The notes: a model not told the origin generated them from the letters alone. A DNA stretch of 64,000 nucleotides from Podaxis mareebaensis (GCA_018524725.1 JAEUWP010000421.1:124001-188000); one strand, 5' to 3'. Numbered from the stretch's first letter, positions 23,532-36,090 are shown. A program made the numbers and translations.

Positions 23532-26148
23532 GCATCATTTTGCTGTAGGAACTTGAAAGAATTCGCCCAAACGATGCACAGTCATAAATAATGAATAAAC
23601 GGCTGTGCAAGTTTCATCAAGCCTGAAGTCATTAGAGCAACACCCTATGTCTTCGCTAGGCTGAGCTAATTTCCCATTGTGGGAAGCCTCATGTAGGGGA
23701 GCGATCGGACACTGTGTTTCCTTCCCACTCCGAGTGGCGTACATCCTGGGGTACCCATACATATTGATTATTGATCAACGGCACCTGGGAAATGGTTCTG
23801 TAACTAGGGATGGGAAAAATAGCAGATCTCCCAATCAAGAGGTTACTTGCTCCGGATTATCTGACTGAGCAGTATTACCCCATAATGCCTATCTGATACT
23901 AATTTCCGCTCCTAAACTCCGTGACGGTAGTGCGGGGTAGTGGAGGGTAGTGGACGCCTCGAGGCACCCCGTGCCCCGGACGGTTCCTTACTGATGCGGT
24001 ACGTGAAATTTTATTTGGTGTATCTTCACAGCAGCATGAGGCATTCTTAGAATAGCGGTAGATATGACCATGGGGCCTCATGAAGCTGGTGAAAATAGTG
24101 GCTTGCTTCGCTGAGAGCCATGTTTTTAACTCGTACTATCCCCTGCCTCGTGACATGCGCCACCCGTGCGCCTGTCGGAATTAACCCTGGGTCAGTCGAT
24201 TCAGCGGCTCACAGCGAGTTCAACGTGCTGCTTACTGATCAGAAAGGTGGTTCCACTGCGTGTGTGTCACGTTGAGCAAAGAAGGCTGGTTAAGAATCAA
24301 ATAGCTCTCGGACATCGACGGTATTGAGCCTACGATCGATCTTGCGGTGTTCCTTAGTTCTCGCATTGCCGGGAACTATCATAGTGTAGATCCACGAATT
24401 CCAACGGCTTCGACCATAGAAAAGTAGCCTTTTCCAACTTGATCACGACGTGTTACCTTTTAGGGGGTGTGGGTTCGCAAATCCGTCCGCTTGGATCTGT
24501 CCGGACATATCGTGTCTATCTACCACAATCCCTGAAAGGACGGTTGTTGCACATATGTCTATCAACAATCCAGATGTGGTAACTCACGAGTAGAAGTTGG
24601 CAATGGAGAAAGGAAGCGGATGGGTGCCACGGATCAATTTCGTGCAACTGATAAACCCTTCCTTGACATGTTCCACGGTAATGTCCAACCACCGTAGAGC
24701 ACTCTATTTATTGACATTCTGGCATGTTCTCGATCTTCCATATAATATTCTTACCTATCTTCGGGTCAACATTGTTCGCCTTTTTCCCGGAATCTTGATT
24801 AGTGCCTGTCTGACAGTCTGAATACCACCAAATTTGTCACAGTCAGATATATAGGGAGGCATTGCCTCCGGGCCCCTTAAACATCACAAAAGTGTACGCA
24901 ATAGTGTATAAAGGTTGATGCGCACATATTGTCACATATCAGGGAAGTATAACGCACCTTAACCACTTGAAATACGTGTGCCCCACACACGAGGTCGGTG
25001 TGAGCCACACAGGGGGTTTGACTGATTCCACCCAAAGCGGGAACGAACAGGAGCTCGGATAGCGCAGACCCGTAGACGAACAATTTTCTAGGCTGTCACA
25101 GGGGTCCACCGCGGATGAAGAACGCACTACAGCTTATAAGTAATGATAGGCGAGAGAACACCACGATGTATGTTTCCAATCCTCAGCGGGCCCATCCGGC
25201 TAATCGGATGGAAGTAACTTGAGACGCCGTGGACTTGTGCCGACAAGCATGGATGCATGAAGAAAAGTAGTCTTATCGCTCGGTCAGAGACGTCTTCTAT
25301 AACATGCGTGTAACAATGCACATGAACACGGGGACAACGCGAAGATCAATTGCCAAAGACCTACAATGATCTAGATGGTTTCCTACTGGCAGGACCATTG
25401 GTGTTTCAATTCGTAAGCGGCTCTGATGTGCGGGCGATATGCGGATATTTGTTCACTGTTGGACCGAGCGCAGTAGTTTCGCCAAACATCGAGAACATTC
25501 AGGTCGTCAGTGAATAGCCCGGAGTCTGTCATTCTGCACTTGCTCAAAAATCGGATCCCCACCTCCTAAGTGGTGCATTAACCAATCTTTGGAACCGTTA
25601 AAATCACATAACACGCTATCACAGCCCTAGCAAGACGGCGTCAGCGGTTATCTCAAGCAAGCGTCTCAAGTGAAGCAATGTCACTGGAGCACCACCACCT
25701 GAAGTTTCGAGCCCATTAAGCATCACGTGACACAAACCAAGTATGCGATTGGCTGTTGATTCGGAAGCTGACCGAGTTAGGCCATGATGCAAGGTCCTTA
25801 ATGCCTCGTGTTCAACGGGCTTTCTGCTCTCTCTATTCGGCACATAAAGGTGCTAAGAGTCGCACTGCGGAGACCCAGAGGGTCTTCAAGGCTCGGAAAG
25901 TCATAAGCCGTTGGGCACTGACGCAGGTAAACGTCTCCTCCCCTTCATTAACCCCACATCCGCCCCATCCTTATCTCGCTCCTTCATTCCCAGCCAGCCA
26001 CCCTTTCACCTCGTGGCCAGGTCCAATACATACAGAATCACCCCGCCCCTCCTAGTGCGTACGTCGATCGACGCCTACGGCCCACGATTCACCCCCGACT
26101 GCGATCTGCCGCCGCATACGACCTTTTACGACTCCGCTACGATCTGCG
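23532..26148. other. gene-poor region; one isolated coding-like fragment
   Basis: No full gene seen. On the minus strand, 25619-25843 reads as an amphipathic, plausible protein stretch (LGLCHVMLNGLE, VTLLHLRRLLEITADAVLLG) ending in a stop at 25619. No upstream exons connect to it. It may be a relic or a tiny gene. The remainder (23600-25600) shows only short random-looking frames. Confidence 0.35.
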
Positions 26149-27718
26149 ATGTTCAAATGGAACAAGCTCAAACTCTCCTCTGGCGAGCCGACTACGCCCA
26201 AGCTGGCGCTGGCGTCACTTCCCGACGCCGATAGCTGGAGTGGATCACCCCCACCTAAAGTATCCCTCCCAGCGGGCAAGTCGTTCAAGTCATTCCTTGG
26301 ACGACTGACGCCAGATCGCCGAGCGGAAACGCCTCATCCTGTCCGAATTCCTAGCCATCGGAGTAAAGAAGCGCACGTTCCACGTTTGCGAACCGTGTCG
26401 TTGTCGAAGCACGATGATGGTGGGTTTCTCCCCAGCGTTATCGGGTGAGGTGAGGGTAGTAGCGAGCATCCTAACCTGCTTTGCCTCGTCAGACATCGTC
26501 CTACTCAAACCGCATAAGGCGTCTCCACCGAGTGGCTCGAAGCTTAATGAACCATTTGTCCAAAGCACCGACATCGAGAAACCATCGCCACCCAGAACAA
26601 GCCCCAGATATGTGCCACCAACCGTGTCGTCACTTCCGGTGGTAGGGGGAGGAACTCGGAGAGGGGGGAATCCGGAGCAGCATCCGGGTGAGTGTCCCTT
26701 CCAGTAGTCACGAGAAGCGAAGGCTGATCGTAGGTGGTACCACTGGAGTGCCACTCAAGTCAGCGTTGAAAGGCGGGAACCTTCAGATGTCGACGGCCGT
26801 GGTCCGACAGGAATACTGTAAGTCGCTCAACCTTCCTCATCCTTCGTGCCTCTTGTTTATCCGCCTCCTACACATAGCCCTTGTTCCCCTTGAGCGCCAC
26901 GCGTCATCACGGAGGGCTTCGATCTCACCACCTCGGGATCACTATGGTGCGCTTCGCATGTTTCTGTGTTATACCAACATCTTAAACACCCTCATAAGTC
27001 CCTACTCAGGCCACGCGGTCGAGAAGTTCAAGTCTCACCGAACAGCATAGACCCGGGTACCCCATACTCCAACAAACGCCCAAATACGTGCCGGCCATTA
27101 TCAAAGAAGGTAGCTTCATTAATGCATTCACTACACAGAAAGGATTCACGCTTCCTAGTTGCCATGAAAGGCGAGGCGATCGCGGTGAGCTGGCCTCTGG
27201 TCGATTTTGTGAGCCGAAGAGGCAAGGGCACGCCAGCTCTCTACTTTGATGTCGGTTTCGATCCCAGGAAGGATCAATGGGCTATTCGCGTGGATCGTGG
27301 AGGGTTCCTGGGGCCGATAAAGAGGGAGGAGAGCGATATACCAGTATCACCACATACAACCCTGACGGAGATGACGATTAGTTGTAAGCCTCCCAATGGT
27401 TTCCCTGATCACTTCACCTTGTGGCCTATCCATGTCCGGCGATCCCGCGGCCTGCGGTGTATCGATGTATTTCGAGCGATATTTGACACGTACAATATTC
27501 TGCTCACGGAGAAGGAAAAGGCCCAAATTGGTGACAAGTACTTGCGGCGATGCGAGCGTGCCTTCAAGCAGAGGTGTAAGGATAGTCCAGGGCTGCCACT
27601 GTACAATGAAGAGTGTGGTATGCGACGCGTCGATGTGTTGAGGGGGAGGAGGATATTCAAGGCAATAACACAAGATCCGACGAACACATACTGGGTATTG
27701 CATTTCGATGATTTCTGA
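26149..27718 (+). CDS. DUF6699-domain protein
   Basis: Starts at ATG 26149 (MFKWNKLKLSSGEP). Exon 1 (26149-26419) and exon 2 (from 26493) join as KHDD|DIVLLKPHKAS. These exons, plus the following ones to about 27100, encode a Pro/Ser/Arg-rich, probably disordered N-terminal half. The C-terminal exon (about 27110-27718) carries the conserved agaricomycete DUF6699 module. Visible signatures are ALYFDVGFDP, a strand region with PVSPHTTLTEMTI, WPIHV, CIDVFRAIFDTYN, LTEKEKAQIG, RAFKQRCKDSPGLP, MRRVDVLRGRRIFKAIT and the final WVLHFDD. The family is widespread and multi-copy in basidiomycetes, and no biochemical function is known to me. Middle exon limits (26700-27100) were not resolved with confidence. 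Confidence 0.85.
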
Positions 27719-29672
27719 AGGTCGATGGTATATCTTCAAGGCTGTATTATTTTTCTCTCGACCATCCTAGCAACTCTAATATTTAGTGAGTCGCTCCTAT
27801 TCCTTGGGTCGTCACCGGCTAATGACATGAATAGATCCGGGGGCAAACTCACGACGGTCCTTTCACCAACATTATTTGTATAACTTCCACCCCTCCTCCG
27901 TCCATCCATTTATGCACTTCCACTTTTTGCATTCTAGTTATGACTGAGAACCTGGCATTGTTCTCCGCGATGTACTCCAGCATCTTTCATGCTTCTTCAT
28001 CCATGTACTCCATCCTCATTCTTTCTCGCCTTGTACCACTGTACTTTGCACTTGTATATTGGACCTTTCCCGCCGTTATCAGAGCAATCATTCCATGCAC
28101 CAGATCCTTCTAGCTTGTTCAACCGAGCCACTTCACAGGGTGGCAGGAGTTCGATGCCGATCAACTGAGATCATTCTCGGTGAGTTGCTACAAGAATGCC
28201 TCTCTGGAACAATCTTCAGTTCCAATGGGGCATGGCGCAAGAAGGGTCGAAGCCAAAGATGATTACTTGGAATGGATATAAGGGGTAACAAAGGGGTTGC
28301 CGCTGTAACCGCTGAAATTCTCTCGAACCCCAATGGGGGCACCCAATAAGGCCTAATCATGCTTGAGGAAAGAAGAGCTCAAACTCGCACAGAATGAAGT
28401 AGATGGGAGCAAGCACCGGGCCGTGCGGGTATCCGGTACCACGGAAGGAGGTTGGGAAACGCAATGAGGTAGATGGCATGGGTAACGCGAGGTGATGAGG
28501 AAGACCTCATGACCACAATGGCGATAATCGAAGGAAGGTCCCCGTTGGTGATGGATACAAGCTAGCTGGTTTAGGCGTGTTTTGTCCACAACAGCGAATA
28601 TAGGAAGGAGGCAGAAAGAAACGATCTTAGCCGACATATGAGCAGAAGGCCAAAGCCTTCTGAACGGGGATATGTACGAGACCCCCTCTTTGTCAAGTAT
28701 TTCGACGCGACCGACATTTGTCGATGTGAAAGCCTTGTGTTGGGTTCAAAAATGCACTGCCACCCCCGGAGGAGTGCATATACACGCTAGAATAGCGGAA
28801 GGGAGGTGAGGTGAGTTCGTTGGTCGGGGCTATAATCCGACAGGATACGAACCAACAATCGTCAAAACAAGCGCATATAGGCACGGCGGATTGCCTTCGA
28901 GAAGCAGAAAGCGATAGGCCCAATAAAAGCCATGAGCTATCAGAGCCGAGTCAACCAAAGTCGGCGTCCGAAGCACCAAAGCAAGTTTATACGAGACCAA
29001 TCGATCATGTCATGGCAGCAGAACTGCCACCTCAAGGTCGTAACATCATCATGCTAACATTTCCAGCACGTCCAACTTGGTCACCGGTGCTGTCCTCAGC
29101 TCCAACGTGCATCAAATGCGGTGTATTTGGAACGAGATTACGGTAGCTTTATCTTGCTTGCCACAGCGATAAATTTGGACAGTAGCGACCGTGGTGCGCA
29201 GGAAATGAGCTTGAAGGACACAGATGCACTAGACATCAGATAGCAGATCTCGCCCGAATGTCGGAGAGACGCACACAGCGGTTTTGAACGCATAATCAAT
29301 AGTTTCGCCATTTAGGAAATGACGCATTCAGGGGTGGACATTGCAGCGCCCACCGACAGCTGTAGCGTGTTCCACAGCACCAATTGACAAGATAAACGGT
29401 GCATGCATCCAGCACGGCACCAGTTGAGTTGGAAGAAGAGAACGAAGAGGCATTGGGGTGACTCATCTTGCGGCCATCCCCAAAAGTCGATGCAACAACT
29501 GTGCAAACCCTTTACCACCCTGCCTCACGTGATTAGGAGCGCGTCAATGCACGTGATACCGACAATTCTTCCTCCTCCTCATCCGACAACCTCCTACGCG
29601 GCTCGAAGCAGCAGCATGCCAGTAACCTCCTGAAATTCAGTACAACTGAAACATAGTCGAATAGACGCGAAA
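27719..29672. other. intergenic, no gene recognised
   Basis: Short frames on both strands (for example 28353-28637 minus, 28811-29146 plus) lack motifs, splice continuity and codon-level coherence. A TC-rich stretch at about 27880-28030 probably belongs to the 3' flank of the DUF6699 gene. Confidence 0.4.
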
Positions 29673-30773
29673 ATGGAGCAAAAACCAACATTTATCCAGT
29701 CCCTCATTGTCAGTCTTATTCCAAGTTTCTTATGATACAATGTCACGCTAAAGATTGATTCCCGTAGGCAGGGGGTGCTGCTGGTACTGCCGTGGACCTC
29801 CTCTTCTTCCCCATAGATACCATCAAGACTCGACTACAGTCCGCGAAGGGCTTCTCTGCCGCAGGTGGGTTTAGGGGAATCTACAAGGGAATAGGGAGTG
29901 TTGTCGTTGGAAGTGCGCCCGGAGGTATTTCACCTTCACAGATGCCAGGAAGTTCTGGTTAATCCATCACCACGTAGCTGCGGCATTCTTCTCTGTCTAT
30001 GACACAATGAAGAAGACTCTACCACTGACAGGCGAGCTGGCATCTGTCAACCATATGATCTCTGCTTCAGTTGGCGAAGTTGTACGTAGCCAAGGACCAT
30101 CTCAATAACCTTCATCTGACTTGTCCCTCCCTCCTTATCTAGGCTGCATGTTTAATCCGTGTTCCAACTGAAGTCATCAAAACCCGTACGCAAACATCAT
30201 CCTATGGTGTGGCACATGCATCTTCCCTTGCCGCCGCGAAGCTCGTCCTGCAAAACGAGGGCTTGACTGGTTTTTATCGTGGATTCGGCATCACTGTCAT
30301 GCGCGAGGAAAGTTAGTGCCTCAAGATATCAACTATTTTTGACAAAATTGCGTTTAGATCCCCTTCACATCCCTTCAATTCCCCTTCTATGAATTCCTTA
30401 AACTTAAGCTCTCGCAAAAACTCAACCGCAAACCACTATATGCCCATGAAGCAGCGGTATGCGGGAGCATAGCTGGAGGAGTCGCAGCTGCACTCACTAC
30501 ACCCCTCGATGTCCTTAAGACACGAGTAATGCTTGATATGCGAGTATGTCGTCTTTGCTTCGTTCGGCAGAATTGATATGCTGATCGTTACTCAAGGATA
30601 CCAAAAACAGCAAAATGCCCTCGCTGTATACCCGATTCTGGACAATTTATGCCACAGAAGGCATGCAGGCCCTTTTCGCTGGTGTTGTACCACGAACATT
30701 ATGGATCTCAGCTGGAGGCGCAGTCTTCCTTGGGGTTTACGAATGGACGGTTCATGGGCTCATGGGCATCTAA
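29673..30773 (+). CDS. PET8: mitochondrial S-adenosylmethionine carrier (PET8/SLC25A26 type)
   Basis: Inner-membrane carrier that would exchange cytosolic SAM for mitochondrial SAH, feeding mitochondrial methylation and cofactor synthesis. The three mitochondrial-carrier repeats are visible: [26 protein letters not shown] and [12 protein letters not shown], each with the Px[DE]xx[KR]x[KR] signature. Between them are the SAM-carrier-like [19 protein letters not shown] and [13 protein letters not shown], then [15 protein letters not shown]. The start ATG 29673 opens [12 protein letters not shown], spliced to [14 protein letters not shown], and it ends at TAA 30771-30773 after HGLMGI. Length (about 280 residues) is normal for the family. 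One exon join (VMRE to IPFTS, 30308-30357) has no in-frame GT-AG solution; see findings. It converges tail-to-tail on the HDAC gene, with about 100 bases between the stops. Confidence 0.93.
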
Positions 30774-30876
30774 CCCATCTGTACCTATCCCTAGATCCAC
30801 TAGATTTATGTTTCAGTCTGATATATAATCTAATTTCACAACACAGGATACTGGCTAAAAACCCCCCATACATATC

Positions 30877-32945
30877 TCATTGATCAATCTCATCTGGTTT
30901 CTTGCCCAGCTTCAAAATAACTCTGGGCAAGGGCTTCCTTTCCTGCGCCAAAGCCACAGGCTCGTTCTCGCTCAAGTTCGTCAAAGAAGACGAATCTGTG
31001 CCAGTATCTTCAGGCTGGGACGTCACTGCAGGCTCAACCGAATTCCGAGGTTTCCGTCCCGCAGCCGCAGTGCCAGTCGAAGACCTCGGCTTCTTGTTAG
31101 TGGTACCGCCAGCCGACTTGCGCTGCGCTTTCTTCTCCTTCTCAGGTGCATCTAGTTCATTGTTCGTTTGACTAAGTTTCGTCCGATCTCGGAGGGTCCT
31201 TGTTGATGGTGCCGGAGGTGCCGGGTATCCTGCCGCGCGGATGGTGGACTGTTCAAGGGAGTTGAAGATCTCCATTGCGCGCTCTAACCATTTGGGAAGT
31301 GAATTGTTATCGTTGTTCATTGAAGGTCGGCCACCGCGCCGTTTCTTGGTGGCCTTCTCGAGCTACACAAATAGTTAGATCCTAGTCGAAGCAAGGCAAA
31401 AGAATACTAACCTCAACGAGGTTTTGGATATTCCACCATTCCTCGTCCACTTTATCAGATCCAGCAAACCCGCAGATATGTGCCATGCTGGCACTTATTA
31501 GTGCCCGGTCGCTGTACCCGCCCTCCAAAACACTGACTAGTCTCCCCGATGCATACTTGTCTGCAAAGGCACATGCATCTTTGGTAAATCGATGATAGAA
31601 TGACGTGGGCACCTTGCGGTTGTGTCGTGACATCGAGGGATACTCGTGTTCACAAGTATCCATTCCACAACTACGCTCGATCAATCGGGCTGGCAGACTG
31701 GTCTATTTGTTAAAATCATACCTGATGAAGACCAATACATCCTCCCCAGGTCCACCAGTCCCCTCGACAAATTCTTCGGCCCGAAGAATCAATCGACTGT
31801 ACTGTTCCTTGTATAACACGTCCCAGAAGTGGTCCTCAGACTCATATGTCTGTAGGTGGATGTTTTCTATGTATTGGCCGTGAGACTTGTGTATGGAAAC
31901 GGAGGCTGCCTGGATTAGCGCCGGGTTGCCATCCTAGGCTGCTTGTCAACGGGTTCGCCACTGGAAAGGCAAGAACCCGGCTCACCTCGCATGGGAAGGA
32001 CAGGATGTCATGGATGGATCCGTAGTAAATTTTGGGACCCAATTTGCCAGGCGTTGGTGCGCCAGCCTCAACTTCGAACGTTTGTCGGTAGGTTTCTTCG
32101 TTAATGGACCAGACAATTGACTGTGTGCCATTACCTGATTATCTCCGTCGGCAAGGACCAACAGGCGAACGCGGTTATATAGTACACTTACCGTGATGAA
32201 GGTCGATGTCAAATATCACGACGCGATTAATGTTGTGCTTAAGGTGTGCATGCGCAGCAGCAACAGCGACATTGTTCACAAAACAAAACCCGGACGGCGA
32301 ATCCTCTCCACAATGGTGTCCGGGTGGCCTGATGGCGGCAAAGGCGTGCTGTACCGGGTCTTGTTTATCCATGACCTTGTCAACCACCTCGCAAACAGTT
32401 CCAAGCGCGCCTTGTATCGCATCAATTGATTCGGGACACACTGGCTACCCCGTACAATAAATTACCAGATTCAACATCGAAGAGAAAGACTCACGGTACA
32501 AATCCCCTTGTGACAACCCTTCTGGTATCTCCGAGCGACCCTGTGAGATTTCATCCCAACTCTTCTCCGCCCATTGCTTCAAATTCTCGAGATATACATC
32601 CCCATCAATATCTCCATGCACGAACTTGACGGCCGCGTTGTTCAGAATGTCTATACTCGCCCGACTCTTCACAATCTGTACCACATTCGTACCAATGCTT
32701 CCCATAGGCGTTCCAATACGCATATGGCCTAAAACATCGGCTAACTCCCCAACATCTTCATCCACTTCCTCCCGTTTGTTCAACTTCTCAGTCTCCACAC
32801 TTTCCAATCGAGCGATGGCACCTGAGATTCCTATGTTGACTGCACGCAGTCGTTCAGGACGTTCGACAACGTTGGACTTGTCCTTCGAACGGATGTACTT
32901 GTGCTGTAAGCATGCATCTTGCAGGAATACCGCCGTATCCAGCAT
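30877..32945 (-). CDS. HOS3: class II-type histone deacetylase, HOS3-like
   Basis: Zn-dependent lysine deacetylase, fungal Hos3 type, expected to act on histones or septum-neck proteins. Starts MLDTAVFLQDACLQHKYI (cat at 32943-32945). Catalytic-domain landmarks, in order on the minus strand: IRPPGHHCGEDSPSGFCFVNNVAVAA (about 32300), FDIDLHHG joined by splicing to NGTQSIVW (about 32205 and 32130), KIYYGSIHDI, GGPGEDVLVFI, SCGMDTCEHEYPSMSRHNR (about 31620-31680) and VLEGGYSDRA (about 31510). The paired His, the zinc-binding Asp/His set and the GGY motif are all present, so it should be active. The C-terminal tail (about 30880-31320) is a basic, disordered extension containing WLERAMEIFNSLEQS, ending KKPDEIDQ. 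Several short introns. The Hos3 label rests on overall pattern and the C-terminal extension. Confidence 0.88.
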
Positions 32946-33227
32946 CGTGTTGTTGGGGAAGATAAACTTGGATCAACAATGGAAGTGATAAATAGGATTA
33001 CATAAGCAACTTGGTTTGATCCGGCTTGCTTGTTGAGTTGTTCCCCCTAATGATCTCACCAATGATCTTTATAGTCAGCTTGATGTTCAACGTTCAACAT
33101 TGAATCGATGACACTCGAAAGCGCTACCTATATAGCATACACATACGCCAGCCGGTGGGAAATTAAAGGTCACTTCAATAATACGGAAGGTAAGAATACG
33201 AAAACATCAAGCACCAAACATTGAAGG

Positions 33228-34723
33228 TTAACCACACATCCAACCGGATGGCGTCTGGCCCTTCTCGACTATACTTGCTCTAAGCCCATCTTTTATGAGC
33301 TCCCTCCACCCATCCTTGAATTCCGGTGGCCACGGCTCATAACCGCCACACTCAAGGGTGACGACCTCCAACTGACACTCCGTCAACGGATTCCACCGGC
33401 TCCTTCTCGAACGCACCACTAAGAGAATAGTCCCCCTTGCCGCTGGCTTTAAAGGCTGATTCCACTCTATATAAAGTTCCCGTAGATTCGGTAATATCGT
33501 CGAACTTGGACTGGAAATGAGAATAGCAAGCGAGGCAACACTGTCTTTACGCGACTTCGAGGGGATCCGAAGGCGGGGCGATGTTACAGATGGGACATGT
33601 GAAAGGAGCTTAGCTGGACCAAGGGAGAGGTGGCGCGCAAAAGGATTCAATGAGTGGGAAAGCAAAGAAAGGTCGAGCACACGAAGAGACTGCAGGCGAC
33701 TGAAAAATATCTCCCCAAGTTGTCTCTGCTCAAACTTTGAGTCCCAGGTCAACTCCTCCAGGGCAGGAAGCGCTAACTGAAGTGTTAATATTCTTTCCCA
33801 AAGTAAGATAGGAGCAAAAGTGTGGTAGTTGAAAGACTTTAATTGGGAGAGTGTGACCGTCGTCATTAAATCTGATCTGGGTGATTTGGGAGTTCGGGGA
33901 TGAATGGATAGGCGAGTCAGCCTGGAGCACTGAGAGAGCGCTTCAAGGCAAAATGCAGCATCACAGTCCCATAGGGTGATGCTGTGAAGCCGATCCCAGG
34001 GAAATACAAGGTCAATGGTCGAGGAGTGTAGACCAAGCATCTGAAGGTGAGGTGCGTCGAGAACAGGACGGATATCGTTGTGCTCTGGAGACTCGTCTGC
34101 ATAAGTTGCAAACTCCGAAGGTGGGGAAAGGTGATGGGGTAAGTAAAGGCGACGGTGCATGGGGTTTTGCTTCTTGAACGAATGGACAGATTTTCTATTT
34201 TGTTTGAAGGTTCACCACAAAGTGCATTGGTTAGCATGGCGCTGGCGGGAGGCAAGCTCATGCTGACGTCTAGGAGTAGATCTTTCGCGTTTTTGTAGTG
34301 CATGTTCAAGTGGTGCTTCGCGAGTGCCATAGTGTTACTGGTCGTGTGGATGGGATAATCCAAGTGGAGCCTCGTCCAGAATTGCGGGGTTGAACGAAGG
34401 ACATGATGGAAATAGGTGCAAACTGCCCCCAAGCCGAGATAAGAGAGACCATGAAATCCATCGCGAGCATAGGTCAGGATATTACCAATGATCCCGGGAG
34501 GAAGGCGATAGATCGGGGCGTTTCGAGGGTTTAGCTCCCGCGACAATATTGCACGACGTGATATCCGCGTAGCAAAATGTGCCTCGGTGATCTTCGACTG
34601 ATCCAACTCTTCAAGTAAGGAGATGCGGTCAGTGGGTATTGCTACTGTGTCGAGAAGCGCCAAACCCTGCTGAAAACGAGAGACGACAATATCTAGGGTC
34701 TGAGGTGCTGGGTTTGGGGACAT
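33228..34723 (-). CDS. F-box-like/LRR protein 1, reading frame broken near 34055-34085
   Basis: Two overlapping frames together make one agaricomycete F-box-like protein. The N-terminal frame starts MSPNPAPQTLDIVVSRF (34723) and contains the F-box-like IYRLPPGIIGNILTYA and AVCTYFHHVLRSTPQFWTRL. It continues to FPHLRSLQLMQTSL. The C-terminal frame carries DAPHLQMLGLHSSTIDLVFPWDRL, then leucine-rich repeats to LRELYIEWN and SGWMCG (stop at 33228). The change of frame by one base falls around 34055-34085, and I see no GT-AG intron there that would join the halves. Such proteins recruit SCF ubiquitin-ligase substrates or are simply members of large, fast-evolving fungal families. This copy may be a pseudogene, or the break may be a sequence error. 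Confidence 0.7.
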
Positions 34724-35153
34724 GATGGTGGATATAGAGAACGGGTGTTCTCTTCTGATGCAGTATTATACATAAGCCCAGTGAAGCCGGATGGGACTAT
34801 GTCATGCCTGATTGGACCTGGGCGTGCTCCTCGCGTCTGGTCGTTCCTTCACTTTCTTTTGTTGGAGCTCCGCGAAGTTGTCCATTTTTATCTTTTCCTT
34901 TCGAACCCCGTCGAAATGGCAAGGTATAATCGAGCGGCTTCTCTAACAAGCTTGTCAGACTATCGCCACTAAGTGGGTGGGCAAGTTTGTGATATGAAGG
35001 GTGTTTCTAGGAAGTTCCAGCGCTCATTATTGTGGAAGACGAATAGAGAAATCAATTCCACTACTTAGGTGTGCTCAGGGTTCGGAGGAACCGCTTTAGC
35101 TAGATCGGATGCTGTCCAAGCCCGGTTCCACTAGTCACACCCCATAGACATGA
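34724..35153. other. intergenic between F-box-like gene 1 and tRNA-Ser
   Basis: Contains the promoter side of the F-box-like gene. No coding or RNA signal recognised. Confidence 0.4.
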
Positions 35154-35235
35154 GGCGCTATAGCCAAGTGGTTACGGCGACAGATTAGAAATCTGTTCCT
35201 CTTTGAGGGCGCAGGTTCGAATCCTGCTGGCGTCG
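35154..35235 (+). tRNA. tRNA-Ser (anticodon AGA)
   Basis: 82 nucleotides with a complete serine-type cloverleaf. The acceptor stem 35154-35160 (GGCGCTA) pairs with 35228-35234 (TGGCGTC) using two G-U pairs, with discriminator G at 35235. The D-arm is AGCCAAGTGGTTACGGCG. The anticodon stem ACAGA/TCTGT flanks the loop TTAGAAA (anticodon AGA, read at UCU). A long variable arm (TCCTC TTT GAGGG) is diagnostic of Ser/Leu, and the T-arm is GCAGG TTCGAAT CCTGC, with the B box GGTTCGAATCC. No intron. The A box in the D-arm region serves as the internal Pol III promoter. CCA is not encoded, as expected for a eukaryote. Confidence 0.95.
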
Positions 35236-36090
35236 CTATGTGAGCGTGATTGCTTTTTTGGCATAATGCGGGTGTGCTGAAATCCTCAATGCTGGAGCCA
35301 TACCGAAAGAAACCTACGAGCACGTTGACCTCCCGAGCCATGCATAGACTAGTCTGCAAAATCCTGGGTTTGCGGGTCAGTAACATGAACTCGTTCGAAT
35401 CTCGAACAGTGGATTCAGTCACTGTAACGCTTTTTCCCCCTCAAAACATTCGACGTCGTTCCGTTCCGAATGCCATCATCCCACCAAGGGGCATTGTTCG
35501 AGTAGTTACTTTCATTACCAGGACTGTTCTCTCCCAGATCCTCTCATTGTATTAACCAGGTGCAAGACTTCCGTAGATGAGTGCGATTTTCGACGACGAG
35601 CACTGGATTGAAGCTGTCTCGCTGGTCAGCAAGAACCTTTCAACGACGGAAATCTAGGAGTGCGTGAGGATCCGGGCCTCGTGCAAGGCTCAATAGTGTA
35701 CCTCGGTACGTAAGATCTTCCTGTGTTATGCAGAGGCTTTGCGATTTTCCTTCAACCGTGGCGAGCAGAAATCTGCTCTAGAGACTTGATGAAAAACGTA
35801 GTATTATCAGATATGTGTAGCTTTCGCCCCAAAATAAACTCGATGAGGACATTGGAGGCAGCTTAGCACCGTCATAGACCGTTATCAGGTTGTCAGTCCT
35901 TGCTGTGGCCTGCTATGGTATGCCATCATGGGTGAGGGCGACAAGGGCCTCGGCTAGAGCTTGGCACTGCGTCTGCAGTCAGTAGTCACAGCGTGTGATA
36001 GAGGTACTGTGTCACGCTTCCAGATTTGGGGTTGTGATCGGTGGAAAAAAAGTTGTGCTCGACGCCGTCCCCGACAGCGACAAGACCAGG
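35236..36090. other. intergenic between tRNA-Ser and NOP56
   Basis: No gene recognised. A T-run suitable for Pol III termination is present shortly downstream of the tRNA (tttttt at about 35254). Confidence 0.45.

Noticed and set aside
19314..26148. LTR retrotransposon or transposase remnant in the gene-poor block
   Set aside because: Searched by eye for long terminal repeats, RT/integrase motifs and target-site duplications; none seen. A repeat search could still find old copies.
35135..35422. Minus-strand frame with AGFEPAPSKRNRF
   Set aside because: Reverse reading of the tRNA-Ser gene, a common artefact.
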